Assembly: GCA_963169055.1 (NCBI GenBank)
Contig: CAUJFU010000447.1
Location: 1 to 7,518 of the forward strand
DNA: 7,518 nt
Direction of reading: 5' to 3'
Source of the DNA: Myxococcota bacterium
Lineage (GTDB): Bacteria; Myxococcota_C; UBA6777
Shown here: positions 1 to 6,644 of the stretch, one piece after another
Layout of the letters: every line of letters starts with the position of its first letter
Numbering within the stretch: the first letter of the stretch is position 1
Translations under genes and position numbers: made by a program
Notes under the pieces: model-generated
The model's input: the letters and a program-made list of their open reading frames with translations, nothing else
Told to the model about the DNA's origin: nothing
Databases searched by the model: none

Positions 1-464
1 TGCGGCGTTCTTCGCCTGTTCGTTCTACTGCAACACCACAGATCCGAACCACCAAAAAACAAGAAATGGACAGCGAGGTTCTCAGACGTCTCGCACAACG
101 CGGCGCGATGACCTTTTCGTCGGGTCCATCGCAGCATCAACCCTCGGTGCGCGTGGCTGATGCCGCAGGGGTCGATCAAGCTCTCGTCAAAAAGCTGCTC
201 AACGAGATCGAAGCCAACAAAGAAAAAATCACCTATTGCTACGAACAACACCTCAAAGCCCTCACCATCTCAGGTCGATTGGTGGTGATGCTTGGGATCG
301 AAGCGTCGGGCAGCGTCTCTTCGGTGGAAGTGCTGACTCCCCGTTTTCGGGGGATGTCCCTAACCAAGTGCATCGTTCGATCCATGCGGCGCTGGCAATT
401 TACGCCCTTCACTGGCGAAAGCCTCAAAATGGAGGTTCCTTATCTCCTCAAAGCACAGTACTAA
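1..464 (+). CDS. AgmX/PglI C-terminal (TonB-like) domain protein, 5' partial
   Basis: The reading frame is open from the left edge (first complete codon at 3) to TAA at 462-464, so this is probably the C-terminal end of a longer protein. The visible product starts with about 50 residues rich in Ser, Thr, Arg and Pro (linker-like), followed by a compact domain from about nt 170. An ATG at 66 exists but has no good Shine-Dalgarno, so it is unlikely to be the true start. The domain reads as the AgmX/PglI C-terminal family: helix, then YCYEQHL (Cys at 237-239), GRLVVMLGI, GSVSSVEVL, KCIVRSMRRWQF (second Cys at 369-371), and a final beta strand MEVPYLL. These two Cys and the WxFxPF segment are the family signature as I know it. 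Family members are usually inner-membrane proteins carrying this TonB-like domain in the periplasm; AgmX (GltJ) of Myxococcus xanthus acts in gliding motility. The N-terminal cytosolic and membrane parts would lie outside the window. The giant TPR gene follows 224 nt downstream. The family call is fairly safe; a motility role is not shown. Confidence 0.8.
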   Translation, partial: RRSSPVRSTATPQIRTTKKQEMDSEVLRRLAQRGAMTFSSGPSQHQPSVRVADAAGVDQALVKKLLNEIEANKEKITYCYEQHLKALTISGRLVVMLGIEASGSVSSVEVLTPRFRGMSLTKCIVRSMRRWQFTPFTGESLKMEVPYLLKAQY

Positions 465-688
465 ACGCGCGATCTCGGCGTGCTGCGTCCTAGACAAACA
501 ACAGAAAGAACGCGCTTCAAGACCCCAACCCACCGTGCGTTGCCTCACTTCTTCCCACGCGACGCATTCGCGATCTGTCCTCCATCGGCGTCATGCACTT
601 GTTCGCTTCGGGCTCTGGGCGTTGGGGCGAACACGTCCCGTGCGTTGCGATGGCTTGTGGGTGTCTATAGCCTGATGGTGACGGAAGG
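465..688. other. Intergenic gap between AgmX-like and giant TPR genes
   Basis: This gap of 224 nt holds no convincing gene on either strand. A 7-bp inverted repeat (TGTTCGC at 600-606, GCGAACA at 627-633) has a 20-nt loop and no T-run after it, so it is not a standard intrinsic terminator. A shorter hairpin (CGCGA 558-562, TCGCG 568-572) is also present. A weak sigma-70-like pair (TTGCGA 645-650, TATAGC 666-671, spacer 15) lies just ahead of the giant gene and would give a leader of only about 10 nt; I treat it as unproven. The gap is long enough for an independent promoter, so co-transcription of the two genes is possible but not shown. Confidence 0.5.
683..688 (+). promoter_or_regulatory. 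Shine-Dalgarno-like GGAAGG abutting the ATG of the giant gene
   Basis: GGAAGG ends one base before the ATG at 689, which leaves no normal spacer. The same frame has a stop (TAG) at 668-670, and 689 is the first ATG, GTG or TTG after it. An alternative start is TTG at 701 (residue 5), which would sit 12 nt after GGAAGG or 6 nt after GGAG (691-694). The protein differs by only four residues between the two choices. Confidence 0.4.
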
Positions 689-3600
689 ATGGAGCCGAGA
701 TTGTACGAACACGTTCCTTTCACGACTCAACAGCCCTTGCTTGCGCTCGCAACGGCAGGTCGTCATCTGCGTTTGGCGCATCATCTCGAATCTTGCGCCC
801 AACAAGCACAACAACCCCAGCAACAGGCGATGTCGCTTTTGTTGGCGGCGGCTTGGGCGCTTTCTTCTCCTCAAATCCCCGAACAACAACAAACACTTCG
901 ACGACTCGCAAACAGCTTGCAGGGGGTTTCGTCGCCGTTGTCTGCTCAGCTTTTGCTTTCGCTTCAAGACCAATGGTTGGTGCATTTGCCCGAAGCTGCG
1001 CAGCAACAAGTCGAGGCCGCCCGTCATGAGGGAGGACGACTCTTGTCTCGTCCCTTTTCTGTTCTGGCGTGCTATCAAAATCCCACTTTTTCCGATGATT
1101 CGCTGGAGATGATGGAGCGGTGGCTTTGTCGAGAGTATGGGGAAGTCGAGGCATTCCGTCGTGTGGAGTCTGTGTTGGTACGGGCCAAAGCGTGGAGAGC
1201 GCTGGCCCGAGCAGCCTTGCGTTGGATGACCTATTCTTCGGATGATTCGTTGAATCGAGAGCTTTGGCAGATATCCGTTCAATGTGTTGGATCGCTTGCA
1301 CCCGATGTTGTGTGGATGGAACGATGCCTTCATGCGCGAAATTTTCCGTGGGCAGCCCACGAAGCCGCGTGGGTTGCGCATCTTTTGCGCCAACGACAGT
1401 GGCCTCACTTGAGGCGGATCCTGCCGTCTTTTGTCCATCCGTCCGAAGATCTGGTGTTGCGTGTACACTTTGCTTCGTTGGCATCGCAAGATCAAGTCGA
1501 TGGATCGGACATCCGTGGGGATCGCCAACAAAAGCAATCTTCTGATCGGCACGTTGCCACCGAGGTCTCGCTACAAAAAGCCGCTCTGGATTCGATGTGT
1601 GTGCGCCTTGCGATGTTGGATGTGTACGCCGAAGAAGAACAAGCCTGTTTGTACGCGACGAGCCTCACGCACAAAGGCGGTATCGAGGCCGAGATCGCAT
1701 GGCAAGGGATCTTGCGCCGACGATGGAGGGGGACGCATGTTTGGGAATCTTTGTATCATGCTGTTGCGGATGCAGAAGCTTGGCCGTTGATCGAGCGTTT
1801 GCAGCGTTATCTGCCATCGGGGCGCCTTCCGATCTCGCATAACCCTGCCTCCTTTGCGCGGCTTTTGGACACGCACCGCCAAGGCTTGTTGCCTTCGTTG
1901 GAGGTGTTCGACTGGTTGTGGTTGGATTTCTCGGTTGTTCCGAGTGATCCTATGCGTTTTGAACGAGCCTTGGTGGCGTTTCGTGCGCGTGGCGATCACA
2001 AGACCTGTTTGCGTGCGTGGAGGCTGTTTGGCCTTTCGCAGCCTTCTGCGATCCTGCGTGCGTTGGTGTGGATGCGCATGGCCGTATGGTTCGAACAATC
2101 CGCGCTCGTCCCTTGGCGTGGTCTGACGATGGCTTGGATGGCGTGGGCTTGGTTTTCAAAAGATCCGCTGGTCTTGCGTGCAATTTGGCGGAGGGTTCGG
2201 CTTTTTGGCTTGTCTCATCCGCTCGGGCGTTGGTGTGAAGAGATGGCGTTTCAAGGCAGCGGCGATGTGACATGGCAGATCCAAGTGGTGCATCGGTTGT
2301 TGCTTGAAAAAGAGGGTACACAGCGCGCTTGGCGGGTTTTTCAAAAGGTATGGCAACGTCATCCCGAACATACCGAGCTTTTGCAGCTAGGCCGACAACT
2401 CGCTTTGAGTCTTGGGCTTTCCAAACAAGCACTCGATTTTTCGCATCGTTTGCTGGACATTCCCGAATCCCCGTTGGCTCGCGCCCGTCATCTTTTGGGT
2501 TTGGGGTCGGTGTTGGAAGACGACAAGTCCAAACAACGGGAAGCTTTAGAGGCTTATCGAAAAGCCCATTCGATCGCCGACGATCATGTCGAGATCTTGT
2601 GGCCTTTGGTTGATTTGTTGTTGCGGGTTGGCGAGCACTCCGAAGCGTTGGGGATCTTGTGGCGATTGTTTGAGCGCTCGCAAGACGCCGACCTCCAACG
2701 CGCTCTTTTGATGCGCATTGCCACCATCTTGCTCGAATCTTCGGATGCTGGCGACGATCTCTTGCAAGTCTGCCATCGCTTGTTTTTGATGGACGACGGT
2801 TTTGAGGACGCATTGTTTTTGTTGCCGGAGATCTTGGTGCGGGGTGTTCCTGTGCGCTTGTTGGAGATCTTGTCCCAAGCGCAATTACGGGTGGCGGACG
2901 ATCTGCAACGTGCCGAACTCAGCTATTGGTTGGCTGCTGTCAGTTTTCATCTCAAAGATCAAGCCCGTGCCATCGAGTTTTTACAACAAATCGAGACCCA
3001 AGCACACCGACTTCCCTATCCACTACTTGCGCGTGCGCTTTCGTTGGCGGCTCGTTTTCAGGCATGGATGCTTTTGGAACGTTTACTCAAAAAGCAGATC
3101 GCACGTTGCGAAAACGACCCCCTCGCCTCCGATAAACTGCCTTCGTTGTACCAACAACTTGGGTTTTTTTATGAATACACGTTGCGCCAGCCACAACAAG
3201 CTCTGTCCGCCTATCGCCTTGTCTTGGCTCTTTCGCCTCAGTCTGTTGTCGTTCTTGAACGCGCAGAGACCTTGTGTGGACGGCTTGAACGGTTCGACGA
3301 ACAAGCCGAGTACTTGACGCGCCTTTTGCCAAAGGCCAGTGATCGCAAAGAGCGCGCTCGTTTGTTGGTGCGCCTTGCCCACGCTCACGCTCAATGCGCT
3401 CGATGGCCGTTGGCTCTGGTTTCTCTTCGGGAGGCTTGGCAAGCCGACCCCGAGATGGCTTCTGCACGTTCGATGATTCACAACCTCGAAGAATTGTTGG
3501 GTTCTGTCGAACCCTCGGAGATGGCGGAGATGGCAAAGATCTCGAACCCACCCCCCAACTTACGCACGCAAAGCAACGAACTCTTTCCCGATATCGAATC

Positions 3601-6034
3601 TCCTGTCTCTTCGCCGTCTACCCGCCTCGCTGCACCGTTGCGTCCCTCTGTTGCGTCGGTTCACGAACGCGAACTTTCTCCCGCAAAAACCATCGATCCC
3701 ACCGATGCGTCCGATCTCTCTGCCTCATCGATCACGGACGAACATGATGCTGTTCCTGATCTCGGTGGTCTCGACGAGATGAATGCTCTTCCTGCCCACG
3801 AAACGGCATCGGTCGCGTCAGACAACGCCACGACCGCCGAACATCGTGTTTCCTCCGAACGCCCCGTCGCTTCGTTGCCACCGATTCATCTCCGATCACT
3901 ACCACCGATTCATTTCCAAGAAGCGACGATCGATGAGATGCGCGCTCCGCTTGCTCACCTTCCCGTCCCTGCTTTTCTTCAAGAAGCAACCATCGACGAG
4001 ATGCGTGCGCCGCTCGCCCATCTTCCCGTTCCTTCGGGATTGTTGCCCAAAGAAAACGAAAGCTTTCAAACCCATACAGATCTTCCTGCTGTCGAAGATC
4101 TTGTCGCACAAAAAGAAGAAACTTCGCCCACCGATGCGTTTCAGGCCCTTCCACCCGCCCTTTCTGCACGAGATGCCACACGCACAGACACCCACTCTGC
4201 TCTCCCCGAGCCTTCCGAAGAAAACGACTTCTCCCGAACAACATCCTTCCCGCGTGTCGCATCCGCAAAGGAGTCCTTTGACGATCATACACGCACAGAT
4301 TCTTTTTCACCTCTTCCTGATCCTGCGCGAACCAACACCTATCGGCCTCTTCCTGATCCCATGCTCCGCCCTCCGCAGATCCACGCACACCTCACTCAAG
4401 ACGACCTTTCCGATTTTTTCGGCAACAAGTCCGGGGCTGTCTGGGTTTCGCCAGACACGTTGATCCCCCAACAAGACATACGGCTCGCCTCTTCTTCTGT
4501 GCCTGACGAATCCATTCATCCTGCTACAGACAGCGGTGAATTGGACGATCCTGATCTGTTGCCGCCTCTGCTCTCTTCGGACGAACACTTCACCTTGATG
4601 TTCCAGTCCCCACACTCCAAAACCTCCCAAGATGCGCTCGCTGCAACTCCCTCCAAAGATCTTCCTGCGTCTCGCTCCCAAGACCGATGGCATGGCGTTC
4701 AGCTTCGCTCTGCTCCGCACAACGCCCGAGTGACCCTCGAGCAGATCTTTGCACTCGCCGAACGTTTGCATGGAGGCGAAGACGAACAACAAAACTCCGC
4801 AGCAGAGCAGATCTTCCAACTCGTCGAGCGCTTGCGTCAAGCGAACGCCAACAACGCCCCCAAAGAACAACTCGTTGCCACCGTCTACAACATCGCTCAA
4901 CTCTTCCAACACACCCTTCAACAAGCGCCCATGGCCCTCTTGACGTACCTACTCGGCTTGCAGATCTGCCCTACCGAGGATCTGTTTCTCCTTCGCTATC
5001 GAGAGCTTGCGCCAACGTGGCAGCGCGAAACCCAACTTCTCACAGAACTTTATCTGGACGTTCCTTCTTCGACACAGCCGTTGCATCGCTTGGTTTGGCT
5101 CTGTCAAACTTACCAAGAGCACGATATCCTCGCCCTTGCTGTGACGCTCCTGCGGTATCATGGCGAAGAGGCACCCGTTTCTCTTCCTGTTGTCGAAGAG
5201 AGCATTTGGGATGAAGATGGGCTTTCTTTAACCAACGAAGAGATACGCCATTGCCTCGGTGACTTTGCCGAACAAGCCGAAGCTGCAGCATCTTTGTTTA
5301 CGGCAATGGACGAACACTCGATCTCTTGGGCCTCGCTCTTGCCGCCCTTGGCAACGCATCTCGCCAACGAAACCTTGGAGCCGAATCACCCCTTGTCTCG
5401 GATGGTTCGGCGTTTGTCTTCGCAGTTTGGTTTGCCTTCGGTGCATCTGGTTGTGGGAGAATCGGACACGCTTGCTCCTGCACTCTTGCGTTACCACCCG
5501 CCCACTTTTTTGCTTGGAGATGCGTTTTTGTACGCATCTCCCCCCGAACAGCAACGCTTTTTGCTCGCCAAAACCATGACGCAACTTTTGCCGCCTTTTC
5601 GATCTGCAACGCTGCTTGGGACTCTTGCGCATCTTCTTTTACAACACCTCCCCCGTGAGATCTTCCCACCCGCCGAGATCCCGATCGAGCTGTGGACTTT
5701 GGCAGAGCGCCTTTGCTCCCCTGAGATCCGACAAGAGCTGCCCGCGCCTGTTGTTTGGCATGACACTGTTGAACGGATCTCTTCGCAGATCGGCCTCCTT
5801 GCCACCCCTTCTTTTGCGCCTGCGCTGCAAGCGATGGCCCTGTACGCCGCAGGCCGTCTCGACCGTCCTCCCGCAGATTTTGCAATGTTGATCGAAAACT
5901 TCCCACCCCTCCATTCTTTTTTGGCCTTTGCTTTCTCTCGCCAACATCTCGCGCTGCGCAAAAAGCTCCAGATCCCCCTTGATCCGAGCCTTTCCATGAC
6001 AGCGTTTCGCTCCCCCGATCTGTTGTCTCGATGA
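689..6034 (+). CDS. Giant TPR/helical-repeat protein with disordered linker and degenerate M48-like C-terminus
   Basis: The product is 1781 aa with no signal peptide or clear membrane segment, so it is probably cytosolic. Residues 1-945 are helical and Leu/Trp/Arg-rich. TPR-like pairs are clearest around 618-629 (EALEAYRKAHSI), 836-850 (QQALSAYRLVLALSP) and 904-923 (ARWPLAL to EAWQADPE). Residues about 945-1340 are a Pro/Ser/Thr/Asp-rich, probably disordered linker with several internal repeats, listed separately. Helices resume at about 1345 with a 22-residue duplication (EQIFALAERL / EQIFQLVERL at 1351 and 1373). From about 1576 the pattern FGLPSVHLVV, then PPTFLLGDAF, then QRFLLAKTM (R1623) resembles the M48-like fold at the end of many myxobacterial TPR proteins, but where HExxH would be expected the sequence is AKTMT, so no zinc-peptidase activity is predicted. 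TPR proteins act as protein-protein scaffolds. The upstream AgmX-like neighbour suggests an envelope or motility platform similar to AgmK/GltI; that is inference. The gene is convergent with the minus-strand set. The start could be TTG 701. Confidence 0.85.
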   Translation: MEPRLYEHVPFTTQQPLLALATAGRHLRLAHHLESCAQQAQQPQQQAMSLLLAAAWALSSPQIPEQQQTLRRLANSLQGVSSPLSAQLLLSLQDQWLVHLPEAAQQQVEAARHEGGRLLSRPFSVLACYQNPTFSDDSLEMMERWLCREYGEVEAFRRVESVLVRAKAWRALARAALRWMTYSSDDSLNRELWQISVQCVGSLAPDVVWMERCLHARNFPWAAHEAAWVAHLLRQRQWPHLRRILPSFVHPSEDLVLRVHFASLASQDQVDGSDIRGDRQQKQSSDRHVATEVSLQKAALDSMCVRLAMLDVYAEEEQACLYATSLTHKGGIEAEIAWQGILRRRWRGTHVWESLYHAVADAEAWPLIERLQRYLPSGRLPISHNPASFARLLDTHRQGLLPSLEVFDWLWLDFSVVPSDPMRFERALVAFRARGDHKTCLRAWRLFGLSQPSAILRALVWMRMAVWFEQSALVPWRGLTMAWMAWAWFSKDPLVLRAIWRRVRLFGLSHPLGRWCEEMAFQGSGDVTWQIQVVHRLLLEKEGTQRAWRVFQKVWQRHPEHTELLQLGRQLALSLGLSKQALDFSHRLLDIPESPLARARHLLGLGSVLEDDKSKQREALEAYRKAHSIADDHVEILWPLVDLLLRVGEHSEALGILWRLFERSQDADLQRALLMRIATILLESSDAGDDLLQVCHRLFLMDDGFEDALFLLPEILVRGVPVRLLEILSQAQLRVADDLQRAELSYWLAAVSFHLKDQARAIEFLQQIETQAHRLPYPLLARALSLAARFQAWMLLERLLKKQIARCENDPLASDKLPSLYQQLGFFYEYTLRQPQQALSAYRLVLALSPQSVVVLERAETLCGRLERFDEQAEYLTRLLPKASDRKERARLLVRLAHAHAQCARWPLALVSLREAWQADPEMASARSMIHNLEELLGSVEPSEMAEMAKISNPPPNLRTQSNELFPDIESPVSSPSTRLAAPLRPSVASVHERELSPAKTIDPTDASDLSASSITDEHDAVPDLGGLDEMNALPAHETASVASDNATTAEHRVSSERPVASLPPIHLRSLPPIHFQEATIDEMRAPLAHLPVPAFLQEATIDEMRAPLAHLPVPSGLLPKENESFQTHTDLPAVEDLVAQKEETSPTDAFQALPPALSARDATRTDTHSALPEPSEENDFSRTTSFPRVASAKESFDDHTRTDSFSPLPDPARTNTYRPLPDPMLRPPQIHAHLTQDDLSDFFGNKSGAVWVSPDTLIPQQDIRLASSSVPDESIHPATDSGELDDPDLLPPLLSSDEHFTLMFQSPHSKTSQDALAATPSKDLPASRSQDRWHGVQLRSAPHNARVTLEQIFALAERLHGGEDEQQNSAAEQIFQLVERLRQANANNAPKEQLVATVYNIAQLFQHTLQQAPMALLTYLLGLQICPTEDLFLLRYRELAPTWQRETQLLTELYLDVPSSTQPLHRLVWLCQTYQEHDILALAVTLLRYHGEEAPVSLPVVEESIWDEDGLSLTNEEIRHCLGDFAEQAEAAASLFTAMDEHSISWASLLPPLATHLANETLEPNHPLSRMVRRLSSQFGLPSVHLVVGESDTLAPALLRYHPPTFLLGDAFLYASPPEQQRFLLAKTMTQLLPPFRSATLLGTLAHLLLQHLPREIFPPAEIPIELWTLAERLCSPEIRQELPAPVVWHDTVERISSQIGLLATPSFAPALQAMALYAAGRLDRPPADFAMLIENFPPLHSFLAFAFSRQHLALRKKLQIPLDPSLSMTAFRSPDLLSR
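3875..3922 (+). repeat. Two tandem 8-codon repeats in the linker (LPPIHLRS / LPPIHFQE)
   Basis: Residues 1063-1070 and 1071-1078 of the giant protein share LPPIH; the following three residues differ. The second copy runs directly into the 21-residue repeat that starts at 3917. The unit length is 24 nt, and the codons of the shared five residues are almost the same (TTG versus CTA for the first Leu). Confidence 0.75.
3917..4033 (+). repeat. 21-residue tandem repeat, 18 residues identical (QEATIDEMRAPLAHLPVP)
   Basis: Copy 1 is 3917-3970 (residues 1077-1094) and copy 2 is 3980-4033 (1098-1115), separated by AFL; the period is 63 nt. The 18 residues match exactly. At DNA level 9 of the 18 codons differ, every time by a synonymous third-base change. 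The duplication is therefore not recent, and the peptide itself appears to be conserved. It lies in an otherwise low-complexity linker, which makes it a candidate short docking or modification motif. TIDE has a Thr followed at +2 and +3 by acidic residues. Confidence 0.9.
4178..4360 (+). repeat. Three imperfect 12-residue repeats, RT(D/N)(T/S)xxxLP(D/E)P
   Basis: The copies are 4178-4213 (TRTDTHSALPEP), 4289-4324 (TRTDSFSPLPDP) and 4325-4360 (ARTNTYRPLPDP), which are residues 1164-1175, 1201-1212 and 1213-1224. The last two are directly adjacent. A weaker relative (SRTTSFP) lies between copies 1 and 2. The repeat is Thr/Ser-rich with a basic residue ahead of the Thr, as in many Ser/Thr-kinase sites, but no kinase is encoded in this window. 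Confidence 0.7.
4739..4837 (+). repeat. Duplicated amphipathic helix, EQIF(A/Q)L(A/V)ERL
   Basis: The 11-codon segments at 4739-4771 and 4805-4837 (residues 1351-1361 and 1373-1383) agree at 8 of 11 positions, with a 22-residue period. They mark the return from linker to helical structure and could be a helix pair of a TPR-like solenoid or a short coiled coil. Confidence 0.55.
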
Positions 6035-6120
6035 TTCCGAGCTTTGCAAAGATAGCGTTTCGCTTTCCTATACTTCGCTCCCCTACATTTCGCTGCCCTG
6101 ATCTGTTGCCTCGCTGATCC
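6006..6120 (+). repeat. 15-nt tandem repeat and duplicated 3' end of the giant gene
   Basis: Three contiguous 15-nt units begin at 6059, 6074 and 6089 (TTCGCTTTCCTATAC, TTCGCTCCCCTACAT, TTCGCTGCCCTGATC). A matching unit lies in the coding end at 6006-6020 (TTCGCTCCCCCGATC). The last unit and its flank (6088-6120) closely copy the gene's final codons and stop (6005-6038): the gene ends FRSPDLLSR-stop and the copy would read FRCPDLLPR-stop. The copy is out of frame with the gene, so it is not a simple read-through extension. The gap between the convergent genes (6035-6130) otherwise contains only a 10-bp palindrome (CTTTGCAAAG, 6042-6051) and no recognisable T-tailed terminator on either strand. 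Confidence 0.75.
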
Positions 6121-6130
6121 ATCGGCTGTT

Positions 6131-6460
6131 CTAGGATTTTCGTGCAGATATCGCGGAAAAAAGCATAAAGGGATAAAACAGCGGGAACAGCAAAAGCAAG
6201 AAGATGTAGTAGATCGGGACGTAGAAGATCAATGCAGGGATACGAACCAATCCCATCTCGGTTGCGCCTTGATCTTCGCCCCGTGCGAACTCGCTTGGGT
6301 GGGGCATAAAACCGTTATAAAAATCGTGATAGCGCAGCCATGCCTCTTTGAATACGCCGTGCTGTGGGGGGGCTTCGGGCTGGACGCGGCGAGGGGCGGT
6401 GTTGCGTAGGGGGGCGACTCGGCGTCGTGGTTTGTTTTCTTGCTTGGGTGCTTCGCTCAT
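6131..6460 (-). CDS. Small membrane protein, 109 aa, function unknown
   Basis: I do not recognise this protein. The start is the ATG at 6460-6458 (MSEAPKQENK), preceded by AAGGAG 11 nt upstream. The frame continues up to an ATG at 6574, but that extension runs through the direct-repeat region and is Cys/His/Gly-rich, unlike the rest. Residues 1-35 are Pro/Arg-rich and very basic (PRRR, APRR). Residues 36-70 are soluble-looking with aromatic residues (WLRYHDFYNGF). Residues about 74-104 are an unbroken hydrophobic run of some 31 residues, too long for one ordinary helix, with Pro at 93 and 97, and the protein ends ARKS. This could be one long tilted helix or a membrane hairpin with both ends in the cytosol. 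It lies 184 nt after the lipoprotein gene on the same strand and is convergent with the giant TPR gene. Confidence 0.7.
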   Translation of the reverse strand: MSEAPKQENKPRRRVAPLRNTAPRRVQPEAPPQHGVFKEAWLRYHDFYNGFMPHPSEFARGEDQGATEMGLVRIPALIFYVPIYYIFLLLLFPLFYPFMLFSAISARKS

Positions 6461-6471
6461 ATCGGTTTGCG

Positions 6472-6477
6472 CTCCTT
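6472..6477 (-). promoter_or_regulatory. Ribosome binding site AAGGAG for the small membrane protein
   Basis: On the minus strand AAGGAG is followed by 11 nt and then ATG at 6460. It is the strongest Shine-Dalgarno among the minus-strand genes. It decides the 6460 start over the in-frame ATG at 6574. Confidence 0.6.
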
Positions 6478-6507
6478 GCCTTTCTTGTCCCCTCGATAGA
6501 AGGGCGT

Positions 6508-6630
6508 GACAGGGCATGATGTGGGTGACGGTGAAGGTGTCTCCACCCTTGTATCGGACGTAATGACCGCACATGACAAGGCATGGTGTGGGTGGCGGTC
6601 AACCCGTCTTGTGTGAATAGAACGACCGCT
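6508..6630. repeat. Imperfect direct repeat, about 67-nt period, between lipoprotein and small membrane protein genes
   Basis: The 25-nt cores at 6508-6532 and 6575-6599 match at 22 positions, and all three differences are A/G transitions. The core contains GGCATG or GGCATGA-like sequence followed by TGTGGGTG. Each core is followed by a more diverged tail starting ACCC and ending GACCGC (copy 1 to 6570, copy 2 to about 6629). On the minus strand the pair lies 48-115 nt upstream of the small membrane protein's ATG, in its expected leader or promoter region. It could be a duplicated regulatory site or simply a decaying tandem duplication; no good -35/-10 pair is visible. Confidence 0.65.
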
Positions 6631-6644
6631 TTTTGAAAGAGAGG

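Noticed and set aside
600-633. Inverted repeat TGTTCGC / GCGAACA as a terminator
   Set aside because: The loop is 20 nt and no T-run follows on either strand.
645-671. TTGCGA - 15 nt - TATAGC as a promoter of the giant gene
   Set aside because: Both boxes are weak and the spacer is short; kept only as a remark in the gap entry.
480-1112. 210-residue plus-strand ORF overlapping the gap and the start of the giant gene
   Set aside because: Cys/Arg/Phe-rich with no pattern, and out of frame with the much longer gene it overlaps.
665-1552. 295-residue minus-strand ORF opposite the start of the giant gene
   Set aside because: Its product is Arg/Gln-rich with no domain pattern, and it lies antisense to a well-supported coding frame. 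Such shadows are expected from this codon use.
1950-2813. 287-residue minus-strand ORF
   Set aside because: Low-complexity Arg/Pro/Thr product wholly antisense to TPR coding sequence; no ribosome site of note.
3875-4360. CRISPR-like array in the repeat-rich linker
   Set aside because: The repeats are in-frame protein repeats of different families with synonymous variation, not identical DNA repeats with unique spacers.
3732-4388. 218-residue minus-strand ORF opposite the linker
   Set aside because: The apparent order comes from the repeated linker codons read backwards; the plus-strand frame is clearly the selected one because the repeat differences are synonymous only in that frame.
4307-4924. 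205-residue minus-strand ORF with hydrophobic and Gly-rich stretches
   Set aside because: It looks protein-like in places but is fully antisense to the giant gene and spans its linker-to-helix boundary without matching any domain.
5298-6122. 274-residue minus-strand ORF running into the convergent gap
   Set aside because: Gly/Arg/Lys/Gln-rich and antisense; its start lies in the 15-nt repeat region.
6461-6574. N-terminal extension of the small membrane protein to the ATG at 6574
   Set aside because: The extension is encoded by the direct-repeat region, has a different composition, and the AAGGAG site points to the ATG at 6460.
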